A program made the position numbers and the translations under genes. This document shows, piece after piece, positions 60,037-64,000 of a stretch of DNA of 64,000 bases. Origin of the DNA: Crotalaria pallida (Eukaryota > Streptophyta > Magnoliopsida > Fabales > Fabaceae); the NCBI GenBank assembly GCA_037953625.1, contig CM075649.1, positions 76,539,290 to 76,603,289 on the forward strand, written 5' to 3'. Position 1 is the stretch's first letter; each line of letters begins with the position of its first letter. Below the pieces are notes generated by a model, which ran no database searches, was not told the origin of the DNA, and saw only the letters and a list, made by a program, of their open reading frames with translations.

Positions 60037-61792
60037 TTTTTATCTTTCTTTCTTTATTATATTACTTTTCTTCCTTTTACTCTTTGTCTCTCTATTACTT
60101 TCTTTAATTACATTACTTCCTTCTGTTTGTTATCCAACTCATCATTCGGCGCACATTTAACACACACACACACTTCATAATTCAACCATTCAATTTCCTA
60201 GGTTCATACTCTTACTCTTTAATTGTTGTATCCATTAATTATCAATTGCATGCCACACATATATCTCATTTAATCTGCTAGACATACATAACAGCTAATC
60301 ACATATAATCAGTCACAAATAACAACTAAATTTCATATTCTTACTTTAATCCTTTCCCTTTTTATCACTTAACCTTTAGACAATACAACACATAACTCAT
60401 TTATCATTCATGTATAAGTACACTTCAAGAATTCGCATTTATCAGTTAGGCATACATAATAATTGTCATATCAAATCAATCACAAGTACTAATCAATAAT
60501 TTCAACTTCTTCAATTAGACATACACAATAATAATTAACACTTAGCATGCCCATTAAATTACACATATCAATTCCAACTTCTTTTCTTTTAAGTTCATGA
60601 TTTACACTTAAGTCTATATTATCCATTCTAAATATCAAAACCCAAACACATACATATACCCTTCGCGATCACGATAAACTAATTAGAAAATATTCTCTAA
60701 AGCAAGGTAAAGAACCCCTTACTCTTATCTAGTTCTTCCTTCTTAATTATTATTTACTACACTTAACAATAGATAATTAATCACATGCCAACTAGCAACA
60801 CATATTCACATAATCCAGTCCAGTATATTAAATTAACTATTATTTGGGGATTTTCGTATTTTAACTAAGTCTTTGGTTCTTTACTATTTTAAATTACCCT
60901 AAGGTTCGTAACATATTTTTCTACCTCCCTAACCTTAGCTATTGCTATACAGTTCCAGAAACACATTACCTAAATCGAGGTAACGCATCCCATCTTACCT
61001 CGGGGCTTTAATAGAACCTGGTTTACGACTTGGCGAGGAGGTCCTGTTTCAGCTCATGACGTTCCGGCTTACCCCGACACTAGCAACTTCAACGATCAGG
61101 CCCGGCTCACGGTCAAATTGGTTCGAACCAAAACTTCACTGTCCTATGGTTCAACGCACAACTGAGGCTGGTCACGGTACGGTGACAGTTTTGCGATTCA
61201 CAATGATTTGATTGAAGAAGAATTTGTACCCATAAAAACTGATTAGAGGCACCCCCCCAACAGATTTGATTTTTTTTATGGCTGGGGTCTGAAATTGGAA
61301 AGTGGGGTGCAGGGGGCAATGGGGTCTATTGTGTTGAAGAAGGAAGAGGAAGGCTGAAGGGTTTGAGCCGTGGGTTGGAGAACGGGTGGCTGTGTGTGCG
61401 GCGACGGGGCTGGCCAATGGAGTGATGGGAGGAAACGAAGAAGGGAGAGAGAGAGATGGGATCGCAAGGGAGGCGGCGGATATGGAGCTCAACAGGGAAG
61501 GAGAGCGGTGGTGGTGATGGCGGCCCAACAGTGAATCGCGACCGGAAGGAGGACACGCGCGCCGGAGAAGCAACGAACCACGATTCGCAGTGATGACTGA
61601 AAGAGGGAGGGAGCACGAGCGGCTATGGTGAGGATCTTGTCGCCACCGTGAAGGGAGAGAGAGAGAGCGGCCAGGGGAGAGAGAAAGTACAAGGGAGAGA
61701 GAGAGAGTTTAGGGCCGGCGGCCACAATAAGGAAGAAGGAGGAGTTGGGGGTTCGAACCCCCTTCCTCTTTTAATTTTTTTTTATTATTATT

Positions 61793-61799
61793 ATCATTA

Positions 61800-61839
<40 letters not shown>

Positions 61840-61860
61840 TAATATTACTATTAATATTAC
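61793..61860. repeat. ATT microsatellite
   Basis: Long run of TTA/TAT triplets with few interruptions, next to a T run. Confidence 0.9.
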
Positions 61861-62511
61861 TTATGTTAGTATGGTTTTAAAACACTAATACCATTTTTCT
61901 TTATTTGTTTATTTTAAACCTCAAGAAATACTAATAATAAAATGTAAGTATCAAATAATTACCTGTATAAAATCATAAAGTTAAAAGTGTTGAAGTTCTT
62001 AAAATAAGTTTAATAATTAAATATGTCGAAAGCAAATTAAAGTATAGAAAATATATTTTTCAATAAGGGTAACTGTTTTAATGATTCTACTTTAAAATAT
62101 ATAAGATATACTTTCGTAAACACTGTAGGATACTTTATAAAAATGCTCTACGCTCCAACGATAAATTTTAAGGATTCATTATTTAATTGGGTAAATTTCG
62201 TTATTTAATACGAACGAAACTTTGGGATGTTACATAATTAATCCACATGCATGTTAGTTTTTAAGATATATCTTTGAGATTCAAGTACATGCATGATGAC
62301 TTCTTGCGTTTGATGATAATTAAATCGGTTCTATGCTTGAAAATAGGAGTGATCTATTTGTTTTAATTTTTATTTTGGTTTAAGTAAAAATATTAAGTAA
62401 ACTGGAATTGCTAAAATTATCACATGCAAGTGTTTGTAAATTGTTGATCTTGATTTTAAATGTACATGCATGAACATAATGACTCTTGAAAATTGATTGT
62501 GATTTTTAAAT

Positions 62512-62785
62512 TAGTAATTAGTCAGCTTGGTCCCTGATTTAGGCGTCGGTCAAATTAGTCCCTGACTTTATCGAAATAGCAATTTAGTCCTTGAGATAAC
62601 ATTTTAATTCACATACGTCCCTGTCTATATTCCATTTTAAAGCAAATACATCCCTACGATAGTGACTGTAGGGACTAACTTGATCAACGTTCTCCTATCT
62701 CAGGGACTAAATTGCTATTTCGATAAAGTCATGGACTAACTTGACCGACGCTTGCAAAGTCAGGGACCAATTTGACCAATTACTC
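62512..62785. mobile_element. Mutator-type MITE, 274 bp, foldback, 9-bp target duplication
   Basis: The ends TAGTAATTAGTCAGCTTGG and (complement) GAGTAATTGGTCAAATTGG start arms of roughly 90 bp that fold back on each other (both contain GACTTTATCGAAATAGCAAT). The flanks are perfect 9-bp copies TTTTTAAAT (62503-62511 and 62786-62794), the length made by Mutator-like transposases. GGTCCCTGA and AGTCCCTGA motifs recur. No coding capacity. Confidence 0.85.
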
Positions 62786-62963
62786 TTTTTAAATTGAATC
62801 TAGATTTGGTTAGCATGTTAATACTTTCATGCTTGATGATGATTAAAATTGGTTTAGTGTTGAAATCATGACTTCATCTAGTTATTTTCTTTTTTATCCT
62901 TAGTCGAGTATTACAGTTAATAAGGACAACTATAATACATAGAGACTAGTATGTGACAGACTG

Positions 62964-63143
62964 ATGACTGTATCTCACCGGTCATGGATATGGGATATCA
63001 AGTCTTCACGTAAGTACACATCGAGACAATTGTGTACTGGATTGACCCGCCATGAGAATGCTACATAGGTTATTAAGTGAGTGTCATAAGAGATTCTCAT
63101 AGTGACAATGGTGTACATGGTCCTTCGACTTGAAGTCCCCATG
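62964..63143 (+). repeat. Hairpin array
   Basis: ATGAC/GTCAT (62964-62985), GTACACA/TGTGTAC (63014-63037), ATGAGAAT/ATTCTCAT (63052-63100) and a nested pair CATGG/CCATG around GACTT/AAGTC (63116-63143). It is comparable to the arrays in the other LTRs. Confidence 0.6.
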
Positions 63144-63250
63144 GTTCCCAACATGAGGAGTTATGTGCTTTCACACAATCAAACGTCATCTTTAACCAGG
63201 TGATCATAACGGTTGTAGTCGGGTATATGACAAATCATGTAGAGGGATGT

Positions 63251-63628
63251 GAGTGACGTAGATGGGATTTGTCCTTCCTTGTTAATAGGAATTATATCTC
63301 TGGGCCCCTAAGAGAGAAAGATTTAGAGAGAGAGAGAGAGAGTTCGTGAGTTTGGGAGAAAGTTGGAGTTGCAAGAAGACTTTTTGTGTGTTATGATTAT
63401 GATGTTGGTCTTAACTTTGTTTTAATTCACGTGAGAAATAAGTGTGTGGTCCTAAGGAAAGGCTTCTCCTTGAAGCTTAGACAACATGTGGTTCTAATTT
63501 ATTGGTTTCCTAAAGAAGCCACCAATGAATGGTTGAGAATAACTCAAGTCTGACATCTACGCGCCTGAGCGAGAAAGTGGAACGCCTGCGCGCGCACTAC
63601 CTAAGGTGAGACTATTTGCGTTAATGCA
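63251..63628. other. Unassigned sequence with a GA run
   Basis: A GAGAGAGA run (about 63316-63342) is followed by unique sequence; possibly a leader of another LTR. No coding region is recognised. Confidence 0.3.
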
Positions 63629-63990
63629 TGAGCTCGGGTCAAGCTCAATGTACTTTCGGACTCAGTTATACTGATGAGCTCGCGATGACGAGCTCGGTTA
63701 GGTAGGTAGGCTTGGTTACAAAGAGTTCATATATAATGAGCTCACTTTCTTTGAGCTCGATTATCCTATGGAGTTCGGTCATCATGAGCTCAATAGTTAG
63801 GAGCTCGGTTCTTTTTACTCAATCCTCACGAGCTCGGATATAATGAGCTCGGTGATATCCAATGAATTCTTATGAGCTCGGATATATTGAGCTCGACCCT
63901 ATCTGTTCATTTGTCTTGAGCTAAGTCCTAATGAGCTCAGTACTATGTGTTCGGTTGTCATGAGCTCAGTGCTGCTGATGAGCTCCGTAA
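63629..63990. repeat. Cluster of GAGCTC palindromes, runs to the window end
   Basis: About fourteen exact GAGCTC sites, mostly as TGAGCTCGG or CGAGCTCGG, plus variants (GAGTTCGG, GAGCTAAG), stand in 360 bp with spacing of about 12-40 bp. It is the fourth palindrome type seen clustered in or beside LTRs in this window. The enclosing element leaves the window. Confidence 0.85.
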
Positions 63991-64000
63991 TAGATGAGAT

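Larger units (their letters stand above)
59055..62234 (-). mobile_element. Minus-strand solo LTR, target duplication TAATT
   Basis: 3180 bp between TGTAACACCCTC and GGGATGTTACA, flanked by perfect copies TAATT (59050-59054 and 62235-62239). Minus-strand order: U3 with an ATT microsatellite (about 61793-61860), CT-rich leader (61440-61730), donor CCGAG/GTAAGA (60998), five 43-bp repeats (59836-60036), acceptor CTTTCAG/GTACCA (exon from 59447) and a hairpin near 59388-59403. Several overlapping minus-strand ORFs of 60-130 codons in the leader (61113-61725) are serine- and proline-rich low-complexity translations of CT-rich sequence. No gag or pol remains. Confidence 0.92.
54854..63250 (+). mobile_element. 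LTR related to that at 20080, split by two solo LTRs and a MITE
   Basis: Starts TGTAATACCCGCATTTCCCC, close to the LTR start at 20080 (TGTAACACCCGCAATTTTCC). After 159 bp it is broken by a minus-strand solo LTR (55014-57332). It resumes at 57338 with GAAAATTCATAACTTTTTAA (as at 20310), a TATA stretch (TATATATATATACC near 58173-58186) and a GA-rich leader (58244-58262), then a T-rich intron-like part with repeated TGCATGCATGTAAAG motifs. It is broken again at 59055-62234, resumes, is broken by a MITE (62512-62785), and then shows a hairpin array (62964-63143). The true 3' end was not found; the right limit given is a guess. Confidence 0.5.

Noticed and set aside
61172..61725. Several overlapping minus-strand ORFs (63-133 codons) rich in serine and proline
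   Set aside because: They overlap in different frames and reflect the CT-rich leader of the solo LTR at 59055-62234.
61745..61762. GGGGGTTCGAACCCCC as the T-arm of a tRNA gene
   Set aside because: It is a simple palindrome; no anticodon arm, D arm or acceptor stem lies around it.
62900..62920. CGAGTATTACA as the 3' end of the LTR that starts at 54854
   Set aside because: The ends would match as inverted repeats, but the flanks (GCTTT and GTTAA) are not a duplication and the hairpin array follows instead of preceding it.

Overview
This is plant nuclear DNA, almost certainly from a eudicot and probably a legume. The signs are plant Ty3/Gypsy chromoviruses (Tekay-like) primed by initiator tRNA-Met, a plant LINE, MITEs, a plant NUDIX hydrolase with plant introns, and a small extensin-like wall protein. 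The legume guess rests on general familiarity with such LTR repeats and is not proven. About four fifths of the window is retrotransposon, much of it nested.

Layout. 1-6561: 3' half of a Tekay-like element with a 4.5-kb 3' LTR, apparently inserted in a minus-strand LTR (6562-9804). 9805-12230: non-coding 3' part of another element. 12231-19996: its 3' LTR, split by a LINE, which is itself split by a solo LTR (14680-18215, target duplication AATAC). 20080 to about 44 kb: an LTR split by a full-length element D (22241-40869, duplication CAATT), whose gag-pol is split by a second full-length element E (26473-36283, duplication GAAGT). A 520-bp solo LTR (42871-43390, GATTG) lies further right in the same host LTR. 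44.6-54.1 kb is the only genic island: a broken GRF zinc-finger gene, a proline-rich GPI-type wall protein (minus strand), a hAT MITE, and an intact eight-coding-exon NUDIX hydrolase gene (minus strand). 54854 to the end: another LTR broken by two minus-strand solo LTRs (55014-57332, CAAGT; 59055-62234, TAATT) and a Mutator-type MITE, ending in a run of GAGCTC palindromes.

How it works together. The retroelements are dead or dying. Five premature stops in the two pol genes all look like C-to-T changes at CAG or CGA codons, as expected from decay of methylated cytosine. Element D has also lost three pol blocks. The only gene likely to be working normally beside the wall-protein gene is the NUDIX hydrolase.

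Most unusual observation. The long LTRs, although very different in sequence, share one plan: a U3 (often with a cluster of one palindrome), a pyrimidine- or purine-rich leader, a GTAAG-type splice donor, a 1.2-1.7-kb predicted intron holding an array of small hairpins, and an acceptor (often followed by GTAC). Several then carry a further hairpin about 43-51 nt into the next exon, or a short acidic ORF. This may be an undescribed spliced leader module of plant Ty3/Gypsy LTRs. Splicing and function are inferred, not shown.
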